This document shows positions 1 through 5,008 of a stretch of DNA of 5,008 nt, one piece after another. This DNA comes from JBGSLA01 sp965602785 (GTDB lineage: Bacteria > Desulfobacterota > Desulfobaccia > Desulfobaccales > 0-14-0-80-60-11). Both the position numbers and the translations under genes were made by a program. Each line of letters begins with the position of its first letter. Position 1 is the first letter of the stretch. Location of the stretch: assembly GCA_965602785.1 (NCBI GenBank), contig CBFDAH010000204.1, positions 1 through 5,008 of the forward strand, in the 5' to 3' direction. Below the pieces are notes generated by a model. It was given only the letters and a program-made list of their open reading frames with translations, did not search any database and was not told the DNA's origin.

Positions 1-25
1 GCTGAGGGAAAGTCCATTTTCGGGC

Positions 26-71
26 TTGCATAGCGGCGTTGAGTATTTAAAATGGGGTATATCATTATACT
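26..71 (+). promoter_or_regulatory. Possible promoter of the DUF169 gene
   Basis: This AT-rich patch in an otherwise GC-rich window lies 45-90 bases before the first start codon. Two weak sigma70-like arrangements can be read. One is TTGCAT (26-31), a 16-base spacer and TAAAAT (48-53). The other is TATACT (66-71), with TTGAGT (39-44) as a poorly spaced -35 box (21 bases). Neither is close to consensus in both boxes. The call rests on base composition and position, and the exact start is open. Confidence 0.3.
57..70. promoter_or_regulatory. Short dyad, possible operator or leader hairpin
   Basis: GTATA (57-61) and TATAC (66-70) form a perfect 5-base inverted repeat around TCAT. The right arm overlaps the possible -10 box TATACT. 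It could be a repressor site on DNA or a small hairpin in the leader RNA. It does not match the NrdR box pattern that I know. The repeat is short enough to be chance in AT-rich DNA. Confidence 0.2.
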
Positions 72-116
72 TGGGCTTATCACCCTAAAGGCAATCTGCC
101 CAGGAAAGGAGGGAGC

Positions 117-899
117 ATGAACTACCAGGAAGCCAGCCTTCAACTCAAGGAGGCTCTACGCCTCCGCACCGAGCCTCTGGGAGCCGCCTTCCTTTCTGAT
201 GCGGCTGACCTCCCGGAAAAAACCCGCCGGCCCTCCCAGGTTTTCGGCAAAAAAGTCACCATCTGCCAGGGGGTCACCATGGCCCGGGTTTATGGCTGGT
301 CGATGGGCCTGACCCTGGAGGACCTCATCTGCGTCCCGGCCATGCTGGCTTTCGGCCTGGCCCCGGAGCCCGACCCGGCCCAGGATCTGGCCGGCCTTTT
401 CTGCGAGGTGGGCTTCCACCCGGAGATGGGCCCAGCCCTCCAGGAAGTGGAAAACATGACCCGCTTCGGCCCCCGGGAAATCAGCGCGGTGTACCTGGCC
501 CCCCTGGAGCGTCTGGCCCTGGAACCGGACGTGGTGCTGGTTTACGGCAACCCGGCCCAACTCATGCGCCTCATCCTCGGCGCCACCTTCGGGCTGGGAG
601 AGCGGGCCCAGGGGGATTTCGGCGGCAAAGTGGAGTGCAGCGCCTATCTCATCGGTCCCCACAAGACCGGTCAGGTCCGGGTGGCCCTCCCGGGCATGGG
701 TGACCGCATCTTTTCCATGACCCAGGACGACGAACTGGTGGTGAGCTTCCCGGCCCGATCCCTGGAAGGCATCCTCAAGGGGCTAGCCGAAGCCGGCAAG
801 AAAATCGGGGCCCGCTACCCCATCACCGTCTATCAGAACTTCCAGCCGGAATTCCCCAAGCCCTACCAGGAACGGGCAAAAAAATGGGGAATTTTATAA
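117..899 (+). CDS. DUF169 family protein
   Basis: A 260-residue protein that I recognise as the DUF169 (COG2043-type) family, whose biochemical role is not established. Seen in the sequence: an N-terminal PLGAAFL segment (residues 20-26); a central stretch with Cys50, an AR-x-YGW motif (56-61) and Cys72; Cys96; a GDFGGKVECSAY segment around Cys174; and the family-like PGMGDRIFSMTQDDEL block (192-206). There is no signal peptide and no membrane segment, so a soluble cytoplasmic protein is expected. The four cysteines could bind a metal or cofactor, but that is inference. The start is well supported: AGGAGGG (107-113) stands just before the ATG. The length is normal for the family. The reductase gene follows on the same strand after 69 bases, so co-transcription is possible, though no functional link is known to me. 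The family call is firm; function is unknown. Confidence 0.85.
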   Translation: MNYQEASLQLKEALRLRTEPLGAAFLSDAADLPEKTRRPSQVFGKKVTICQGVTMARVYGWSMGLTLEDLICVPAMLAFGLAPEPDPAQDLAGLFCEVGFHPEMGPALQEVENMTRFGPREISAVYLAPLERLALEPDVVLVYGNPAQLMRLILGATFGLGERAQGDFGGKVECSAYLIGPHKTGQVRVALPGMGDRIFSMTQDDELVVSFPARSLEGILKGLAEAGKKIGARYPITVYQNFQPEFPKPYQERAKKWGIL

Positions 900-902
900 A
901 AT
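891..902. promoter_or_regulatory. AT palindrome over the DUF169 stop codon, possible -10 region
   Basis: ATTTTATAAAAT is a perfect 12-base palindrome that contains the TAA stop codon of the preceding gene. It is the only strongly AT-rich spot between the two genes. TATAAA within it (895-900) resembles a -10 box for the reductase gene, but no convincing -35 box lies 16-18 bases upstream. It may be a weak promoter element, a binding site or chance. Confidence 0.2.
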
Positions 903-956
903 ATTAGGTTGGTGGTGGAGGTTAGGACCTCAGGTCCCTGGCCCTCCCCCCACATC

Positions 957-960
957 GGAG
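957..960 (+). promoter_or_regulatory. Shine-Dalgarno site that fixes the nrdJ start
   Basis: GGAG lies 8 bases before the ATG at 969, a standard distance. The in-frame alternatives TTG (909) and GTG (912, 915) have only a weak AGG close upstream. The extra 20 residues they would add are Pro-rich and do not look like the family's N-terminus. The site therefore favours 969 as the start. Confidence 0.6.
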
Positions 961-968
961 CTTTCCCT

Positions 969-2723
969 ATGCAGTTTCGCCCCATGGCGCAGCGGGTGTT
1001 GGAGGAGCGATATTTGAGACGGGATCCGGAGGGGAACGTGGTTGAGAATCCGGAGGAGCTCTTCTGGCGGGTGGCCCGCGCGGTGGCCGCGGCCGAGACG
1101 CAATACGGGGGTGAAGCAACCGCAGCCCGACAGTCCGAAGCCTTCCACGAGGCCATGGCCTCCCTCAAATTTTTGCCCAATACCCCCACTTTGATGAACG
1201 CCGACCTGCCTCTGGGGCAGCTCGCGGCCTGCTTCGTCATCCCCATCCAGGACGACATGCGGAGCATCATGGAAGGGGTCAGGGACATGTCCCTCATCCA
1301 CCAGACCGGGGGCGGCACCGGCTTCACCTTCACGCACCTGAGGCCCCGGGGCGATCAGGTGCGCAGTACGGGCCGGGTAGCCTCCGGTCCCGTGGGCTTT
1401 ATGCGCATCTTCGACACCACCACCGACGTGGTGAAGCAGGGAGGACGGCGCCGGGGGGCCAATATGGGCATCCTGAACGTGGACCACCCTGATATCCCGG
1501 AGTTCATCCGGGCCAAAGATGAGCCGGGGATGCTCACCAATTTCAATCTCTCCGTGGGGGTGACGGACGCCTTCATGGAGATGGTGGAACGGGGCGAGGC
1601 ATACCCCCTCATCAACCCGCGCACCGGGAAAGAAGTAAAGCGGGTTGAGGCCCGGGAGATCTTCGACCTCATCTGTCGATATGCCCTGTTGACCGGAGAT
1701 CCCGGGCTCTTGTTCCTCGACGCCATCGAACGGGCCAATCCCACCCCGGAATTGGGGCGTCTCGAGGCCACCAACCCCTGTGGTGAACAGCCCTTGCTGC
1801 CCTTTGAATCCTGCAACCTCGGCTCCATCAACCTTTCCCGGCTGGTGGCGGGTGGCTCCTTCGACTGGGACGAACTGGACCGACTGGTGCGTCTGGCCAT
1901 CATATTTCTGGACAATGTTATCGACCAGAGTCATTATCCCCTCCCCCAGATCACTGCTATTACCCGGGCCAACCGCAAGGTGGGGCTGGGGGTCATGGGC
2001 CTGGCGGACATGTTTATCAAGCTGGAAATGCCTTATGATTCTCCGGAGGCTCTGGAACTGGGAGAGAAGATTATGGCCCGTATCACCGCGGTGGCGGTGG
2101 ACCAGTCCCAGGTCCTGGCCCGGGAGCGGGGTCCTTTCCCCAACTTTCATCGCAGCCGCTGGCATAAGGAGGGCCATCCCCCCCGCCGGCACGCCACGGT
2201 GACCACGGTGGCCCCCACCGGCACCGTCAGTCTGATTGCCGAGACCTCCAGCGGCATTGAGCCTCTGTTCGCGGTGGCTTACCGCCGCCGGGCCCTGGAG
2301 GGGGAAGAGTTCGACGAAGTGAACCCGCTGTTCCTCGAAAAGCTCAGGGAGGCTGAACTGGATGAAGCGGAGTGGCTCCCCCGGGTTCTCACCGCCGGGC
2401 GGGTGCGGCCCCTCACGGAGCTTCCCGAGGCCTTTCGCCGCCTATTCCCCACCACCTTTGAAGTGAGCGTGGACCATCAGCTGCAGATGCAGGCTGCGTT
2501 CCAGCGCCACGTAGAAAACGCCGTCTCCAAAACCATCAACCTGGCCCCGGAGGCCAGCCAGGAGGACGTAGCCCGGGCCTTTCATCTGGCCCACCGCCTG
2601 GGCCTGAAAGGCATCACGGTATATCGCTACGGCTCTAAACCCGGGCAGGTGCTGAGCCTGCCGCCCCAGAGGCTCACTCTGGCCCATGAATTCAGTGAAG
2701 AATGCCGCCAATGTTCGGTGTAA
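969..2723 (+). CDS. nrdJ: Adenosylcobalamin-dependent (class II) ribonucleotide reductase
   Basis: A 584-residue enzyme that reduces ribonucleotides to deoxyribonucleotides for DNA synthesis in the cytoplasm. Class II enzymes make their thiyl radical with coenzyme B12 and do not need oxygen. Residues counted from ATG 969: the N-terminus runs straight into the family's VLEERYLRRD segment with no ATP-cone. Cys88 in GQLAACFVIP and Cys282 in ESCNLGSINL are the redox pair. Cys271 in NPCGE (269-273), with Asn269 and Glu273, is the radical-bearing active site. GGGTGF (114-119) and the phosphate-binding APTGTVS loop (415-421) are intact. QMQAAFQRHVENAVSKTINL and GITVYRYGSK mark the C-terminal part. 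The protein ends in a CxxC pair (Cys579, Cys582) that would pass electrons from thioredoxin to the active site. No NrdB-like small subunit is nearby, as expected for class II. No cobalamin riboswitch fits in the 69-base gap upstream. Confidence 0.95.
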   Translation: MQFRPMAQRVLEERYLRRDPEGNVVENPEELFWRVARAVAAAETQYGGEATAARQSEAFHEAMASLKFLPNTPTLMNADLPLGQLAACFVIPIQDDMRSIMEGVRDMSLIHQTGGGTGFTFTHLRPRGDQVRSTGRVASGPVGFMRIFDTTTDVVKQGGRRRGANMGILNVDHPDIPEFIRAKDEPGMLTNFNLSVGVTDAFMEMVERGEAYPLINPRTGKEVKRVEAREIFDLICRYALLTGDPGLLFLDAIERANPTPELGRLEATNPCGEQPLLPFESCNLGSINLSRLVAGGSFDWDELDRLVRLAIIFLDNVIDQSHYPLPQITAITRANRKVGLGVMGLADMFIKLEMPYDSPEALELGEKIMARITAVAVDQSQVLARERGPFPNFHRSRWHKEGHPPRRHATVTTVAPTGTVSLIAETSSGIEPLFAVAYRRRALEGEEFDEVNPLFLEKLREAELDEAEWLPRVLTAGRVRPLTELPEAFRRLFPTTFEVSVDHQLQMQAAFQRHVENAVSKTINLAPEASQEDVARAFHLAHRLGLKGITVYRYGSKPGQVLSLPPQRLTLAHEFSEECRQCSV

Positions 2724-2740
2724 CGGCGCCGCAGGCGGTT

Positions 2741-2765
2741 TGGCGTGAGGTTTGGCCTCACACCA
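2741..2765 (+). other. Hairpin between nrdJ and the TPR gene
   Basis: Arms TGGCGTGAGG (2741-2750) and CCTCACACCA (2756-2765) pair over 10 positions with one C-A mismatch, around a 5-base loop. The sequence after it, ATTCTTAAAAGG, has no T-run, so a good intrinsic terminator is unlikely. The 3' arm ends 8 bases before the Shine-Dalgarno site of the next gene. It could protect an mRNA end after processing or influence translation; which one is inference. Confidence 0.5.
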
Positions 2766-2784
2766 ATTCTTAAAAGGAGGTTTT

Positions 2785-3228
2785 ATGAAACGTTTCCCCC
2801 TGGTTATGACTGTTATGTTCCTCTCTGTCTTCTTTTTCGGGACCCTGGCCCATGGGCAGGACGCCAAAGCCCTCACGCTTCAGGGCATCGAACAATGCAA
2901 CGCTGGCAAGTTCGGCCAGGCCATCGCCACCTTCGATAAGGCCTTAAAAAAGAAGCCCAATGACCCCAACCTGCTTTGCTTGAGGGGCAGGGCTTATACT
3001 GCCAAGGGTCAGTATGACCGGGCCCTGGCCGACCTCAATCAGGCCATCAAGCTTAATCCCAGGTTTGGCCAGGCATATTTCAGCCGTGGCATGGTCTATG
3101 TCTACCAGGAAAAATATGATGAGGCCGTGGAGGAAGTCAAAAAGGCTGCCAGCCACGGCTATAAGGACGCGGATTTTCTGAAATATGTGCAAAAAATGGC
3201 GAAGAGAAAAAAGAAAAAATATAAGTGA
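2785..3228 (+). CDS. Exported TPR-repeat protein
   Basis: A 147-residue protein with an N-terminal signal peptide and about three tetratricopeptide repeats, a fold that usually binds other proteins. Counted from the ATG: a basic start (Lys2, Arg3), a hydrophobic core at about 4-22 and a likely signal peptidase I site after Ala-His-Gly (22-24). There is no lipobox cysteine. The TPR units lie at about 27-60, 61-94 and 95-128, with typical features such as GKFGQAIATFDKAL, KGQYDRALADLNQAI and EKYDEAVEEVKKAA and Pro at 58 and 92. The last nine residues are highly basic (AKRKKKKYK). The protein probably acts in the periplasm or at the outer face of the membrane. The start is set by AAGGAGG (2774-2780) just before the ATG; an in-frame TTG at 2752 lacks such a site and would bury the signal peptide. 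Its partner is unknown. Confidence 0.85.
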   Translation: MKRFPLVMTVMFLSVFFFGTLAHGQDAKALTLQGIEQCNAGKFGQAIATFDKALKKKPNDPNLLCLRGRAYTAKGQYDRALADLNQAIKLNPRFGQAYFSRGMVYVYQEKYDEAVEEVKKAASHGYKDADFLKYVQKMAKRKKKKYK

Positions 3229-3329
3229 CCCTTGTCGGGTAAGACCTGGACCCCTCGGGACCGCCGCGGCTCGGTTTCTCCATTCAAGGCCAGAGTCCCT
3301 GAGAGGCCAGGCTTTGGCGGGGAGAACGC

Positions 3330-3404
3330 ATGGCCTCTACTGCAGGTTCCCCATGGGAAGTTAAGCCGGATGAACACTCTGGTTTTTGCCACCGCTTCTT
3401 TTAA
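3330..3404 (+). CDS. Possible small upstream ORF overlapping the glycosyltransferase start
   Basis: An ATG at 3330 is preceded by GGGGAG (3320-3325) at a good distance and opens a 24-codon frame ending at TAA 3402-3404. It overlaps the first 35 bases of the glycosyltransferase gene in another frame. The site before it is at least as good as the one before the glycosyltransferase ATG. It could be a leader peptide that couples translation, but the peptide resembles nothing I know and chance is more likely. Confidence 0.15.
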   Translation: MASTAGSPWEVKPDEHSGFCHRFF

Positions 3405-4599
3405 CCTCGCCGAGACCACCCGTATGGTGGAGATCGCCCGTGCCTGCCGGGACGATTTCCGGGTGGTCTTTACCTCCTATGGGGGCGATTTCGAGGGTCT
3501 CATCGAGGAGGCCGGCTTTCCCCTCATTCCCATGCATCCCCGCCTCACCCGCCAGAAGATCGAGCGCCTGTACCGCATCATCCGCTGGGAACTTCTCGCC
3601 AATCCCTTTGCGGTGGAGCATCTCACGGCCCGGGTCAAGGGGGAATTAGCCTGGTTCAAGGCCCTGCGCCCCGTGGCGGTGGTCACCGGCTTATGCCTGA
3701 GCATACCCATTTCCTGCCGGGTGGCGGGCATTCCCCTGGTGTGGGTGGCCCAGTCCGCTTCTATGGTCCGTTATTGGCGGTCAAATCGGGCCACCTGGCC
3801 GGACCTTCTGGACTTTCGTCCCCTGCGCCTGCTCCCCGAGCGGGTTTTGAACTCTTTGGCCCGCCGTCTATGGGCGTATGTCAACCGTCTCGCCATGGTG
3901 CCGTTCAATGCCACCGCCCTCCAGTTCGGAGCCAAGCCTTTCAAGGGCTCGACCTTCTGGGAGGGGAACTATACCCTCCTGGCCGAGCCGCCCGAATTCG
4001 CCGGTCTAAACAATCTGCCAGCCACGTTTCACTGTGTCGGTCCCCTCATCGCCCGCCTGAATCATGAGATTCCCCCCGAGGTGGCCAACCTCCCCCGGGA
4101 CCTTCCCCTCATTTACTTCGCCATGGGGAGTTCCGGGGAGCAACAACTGATAGCCCGGATTTTGGAAGGCTTCGGGGACAAGCCCTACCGGGTTATCGCC
4201 CCGGTGAAAAAGCTCCTGAAAGGCATGGAGGTAAATCTGCCCCCCAATGTCCTGGTAACCGACTGGCTGCCGGCTCATAGAGTCAACCCCCTGGCCCAAC
4301 TGTCTTTAATCCACGGGGGACTTGACACCGTAATGACCGCCTGCCTCTCCGGCACCCCCGTTGTAGGGGTGGGCATGCATTTTGAACAGGAGGGCAACCT
4401 GGAGTGTTTGGTGCGGAAAGGTTTCGCCATCCGCCTGCGCAAACGCCGGGTGACCCCAGAGGCGGTGCTGGCTGCGGTGGACCGGCTCCTGAACGACCCT
4501 GAGGCCCATCGCCGAGCCCGGGAATTCAAAGCTGTGGTGGAAAAGTACGACGGCCCTGCCCGGGCTGCCCGCTTCCTGGCGGATACCTTCGGCCGCTAG
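3370..4599 (+). CDS. GT-B fold glycosyltransferase, UGT/MurG-like
   Basis: A 409-residue protein predicted to transfer a sugar from a nucleotide donor; acceptor and donor are not identifiable from sequence. Counted from ATG 3370: MNTLVFATASFN opens the first Rossmann strand of the acceptor domain (about 1-220), and LPLIYFAMGSSG (245-255) opens the donor domain. The donor site is classical for this superfamily: IHGGLDT (314-320), then TACLSGTPVVGVG (323-335) and EQxxN (Glu339, Gln340, Asn343). There is no signal peptide and no clear membrane helix. The protein is cytoplasmic or loosely bound at the inner membrane, as is usual for enzymes that glycosylate lipids or polyketides. Oddly, the GHxxP-type motif with its catalytic histidine is absent; the first histidine is His56. 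GGGAAG (3355-3360) stands 9 bases before the ATG. An in-frame TTG at 3232 would add 46 residues unlike the fold and is not favoured. Confidence 0.8.
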   Translation: MNTLVFATASFNLAETTRMVEIARACRDDFRVVFTSYGGDFEGLIEEAGFPLIPMHPRLTRQKIERLYRIIRWELLANPFAVEHLTARVKGELAWFKALRPVAVVTGLCLSIPISCRVAGIPLVWVAQSASMVRYWRSNRATWPDLLDFRPLRLLPERVLNSLARRLWAYVNRLAMVPFNATALQFGAKPFKGSTFWEGNYTLLAEPPEFAGLNNLPATFHCVGPLIARLNHEIPPEVANLPRDLPLIYFAMGSSGEQQLIARILEGFGDKPYRVIAPVKKLLKGMEVNLPPNVLVTDWLPAHRVNPLAQLSLIHGGLDTVMTACLSGTPVVGVGMHFEQEGNLECLVRKGFAIRLRKRRVTPEAVLAAVDRLLNDPEAHRRAREFKAVVEKYDGPARAARFLADTFGR

Positions 4600-4679
4600 G
4601 GGGCTCTCTATCAAAACGAGCGCCTGGGATAAGTATTTTGGCCTGGGTATTCCTCTGGCAACAGTGTTCTCGCAAACTT

Positions 4680-4704
4680 GGGGGCGGACCCGGTTGTCCC
4701 CCCT
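4680..4704. repeat. GC-rich hairpin
   Basis: GGGG (4681-4684) and GGAC (4686-4689) pair with GTCC (4696-4699) and CCCC (4700-4703). One C bulges at 4685 and the loop is CCGGTT. A G-T wobble at 4680/4704 can extend the stem. No T-run follows on either strand, so it is not a standard intrinsic terminator. It lies 80 bases past the glycosyltransferase stop and could stabilise the mRNA end. Confidence 0.45.
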
Positions 4705-4707
4705 GAT

Positions 4708-4735
4708 TAGGGGCGCCTCTGCGGCTGCGCTCCTA
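4708..4735. repeat. REP-like palindromic element
   Basis: TAGGGGCGC (4708-4716) pairs with GCGCTCCTA (4727-4735) over 9 positions with one G-T wobble, around a 10-base loop (CTCTGCGGCT). This style (flanks ending in CCTACA, CTCTGCGGC in the loop) resembles dispersed intergenic repeats seen between genes in many Desulfobacterota and related genomes. Only one copy is visible here, so repetition in the genome is inference from memory of the type. Confidence 0.45.
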
Positions 4736-4743
4736 CAAGCATT

Positions 4744-4771
4744 TTGCCAGATATTCCTGTGACAGAATACT
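4744..4771 (+). promoter_or_regulatory. Weak promoter candidate inside the tail region
   Basis: TTGCCA (4744-4749) matches five of six -35 consensus bases. AATACT (4766-4771) matches four of six -10 bases, with a 16-base spacer. A transcript starting near 4778 would reach the terminator at 4851-4879 after about 100 bases without a reading frame. The match is moderate and could be chance. Confidence 0.2.
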
Positions 4772-4791
4772 CGGTCAGGTCAGGACCGGGT
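4769..4791. other. Hairpin in the tail region
   Basis: ACTCGGTC (4769-4776) pairs with GACCGGGT (4784-4791) over 8 positions with one wobble and a 7-base loop, AGGTCAG. The sequence also carries a tandem GGTCAGGTCAGG. No T-run follows. It overlaps the end of the weak promoter candidate, so the two readings partly compete. Confidence 0.4.
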
Positions 4792-4824
4792 GACAAACTG
4801 CGGTAAACCCATGACCCGCCACCA

Positions 4825-4848
4825 CCAGCCCTGCCGAGCCCAGGCTGG
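4825..4848. other. Inverted repeat just before the terminator
   Basis: CCAGCC (4825-4830) and GGCTGG (4843-4848) form a perfect 6-base stem with a 12-base GC-rich loop. It ends two bases before the terminator stem begins, so the two hairpins could stack. Confidence 0.4.
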
Positions 4849-4850
4849 CC

Positions 4851-4879
4851 TCTCACGGCCCTCGCCTGGTGAGATTTTT
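4851..4879 (+). terminator. Probable intrinsic terminator
   Basis: TCTCAC (4851-4856) pairs with GTGAGA (4869-4874). Inside this, GGC (4857-4859) pairs with GCC (4864-4866), leaving a 4-base CCTC loop and a 2-base bulge. Five T (4875-4879) follow at once, then a pyrimidine-rich stretch. This is the standard shape of a Rho-independent terminator on the + strand. It is the first such signal after the glycosyltransferase gene, about 250 bases past its stop. The opposite strand has no T-run after the stem. Confidence 0.5.
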
Positions 4880-4976
4880 CCCTTCCTTCAGGATCATGAC
4901 ATAACAAGACATGAGCAGCCCATGACAAGATAGTCTCTGCGAAGCCTGTCCCCCCTCGCCCTTCCCAGTGCACGTG

Positions 4977-5004
4977 TTGACTGGTCCTTTAAGATGCTTA
5001 TATT
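4977..5004 (+). promoter_or_regulatory. Sigma70-type promoter at the right edge
   Basis: TTGACT (4977-4982) and TATATT (4999-5004) each match five of six consensus bases, with a 16-base spacer. The surroundings turn AT-rich in the last 20 bases. The start would fall just past the window, so this probably drives the next gene or RNA downstream on the + strand. Three CATGA copies (4895, 4910, 4921) lie upstream at uneven spacing and may be unrelated. Confidence 0.5.
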
Positions 5005-5008
5005 TAAT

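Larger units (their letters stand above)
4600..5008. other. Non-coding tail region rich in hairpins
   Basis: These 409 bases hold no convincing gene on either strand. The one longer open frame on the - strand (4707-4973) has low-complexity, Gly/Arg/Pro-rich content, reads through the palindromes and lacks recognisable motifs. The region contains hairpins at 4680-4704, 4708-4735, 4769-4791, 4825-4848 and 4851-4874. It also has a T-run at 4875 and a promoter at its right end. It separates the glycosyltransferase unit from whatever begins past 5008. From 4600 to 4679 I see nothing recognisable. Confidence 0.6.

Noticed and set aside
1..30. GAGGGAAAGTCC resembles a conserved segment of RNase P RNA
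   Set aside because: The match is short, and the rest of the RNA cannot fit before the gene at 117. The segment normally continues with bases not seen here.
877..906. A7 run near the end of the DUF169 gene as a programmed frameshift site
   Set aside because: A -1 shift would only add a few residues before another stop (904-906). No stimulatory structure or meaningful extension is visible.
900..968. Cobalamin riboswitch upstream of the B12-dependent reductase
   Set aside because: The gap is only 69 bases, far too short for that riboswitch, and no B12-box-like sequence is visible.
930..2192. Long open frame on the - strand opposite nrdJ (420 codons)
   Set aside because: It is a shadow of a high-GC gene. 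The translation is rich in Gly, His and Pro with no recognisable domain, while the + strand protein has all reductase motifs.
3229..3369. Terminator or promoter in the gap between the TPR and glycosyltransferase genes
   Set aside because: No stem with a following T-run and no paired -35/-10 boxes could be found; only short GC palindromes are present.
4707..4973. Open frame on the - strand in the tail region (88 codons)
   Set aside because: It runs through palindromes and a terminator, is low in complexity and shows no motif. It lacks a convincing ribosome site.
4971..4976. CACGTG hexamer as a binding site
   Set aside because: A six-base palindrome is expected by chance, and no known bacterial role fits here.

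Overview
The window is GC-rich and carries four complete genes, all on the + strand, followed by about 400 bases of structured non-coding DNA. The class II (adenosylcobalamin-dependent) ribonucleotide reductase, a DUF169 protein and the general protein style suggest an anaerobic or facultatively anaerobic bacterium. A relative of the Desulfobacterota (formerly Deltaproteobacteria, Desulfobacca/Syntrophobacter-like) is my best guess. That placement is impression, not proof.

Layout: 1-116 is an AT-rich leader with promoter-like elements and a strong Shine-Dalgarno site. 117-899 encodes a DUF169 (COG2043-type) protein of unknown function. 969-2723 encodes a compact class II ribonucleotide reductase (NrdJ); its likely start is the ATG at 969 rather than an upstream TTG/GTG. 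2785-3228 encodes a small exported TPR protein with a lysine-rich tail. 3370-4599 encodes a GT-B fold glycosyltransferase of the UGT/MurG-like type. 4600-5008 has no convincing gene. It holds a series of hairpins, one REP-like palindrome, a probable intrinsic terminator (4851-4879) and, at the right edge, a good sigma70-type promoter reading out of the window.

The genes are co-directional with gaps of 69, 61 and 141 bases, so read-through as one transcription unit ending near 4880 is possible. They do not form an obvious pathway: nucleotide reduction, an envelope TPR protein and a sugar transferase look like housekeeping neighbours. I see no defence system, CRISPR array, transposase, tRNA or rRNA. 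The items most worth a second look are the tail region (a possible ~100-nt small RNA and mutually exclusive hairpins), the glycosyltransferase without the usual N-terminal histidine, and the unexplained DUF169 neighbour of nrdJ.
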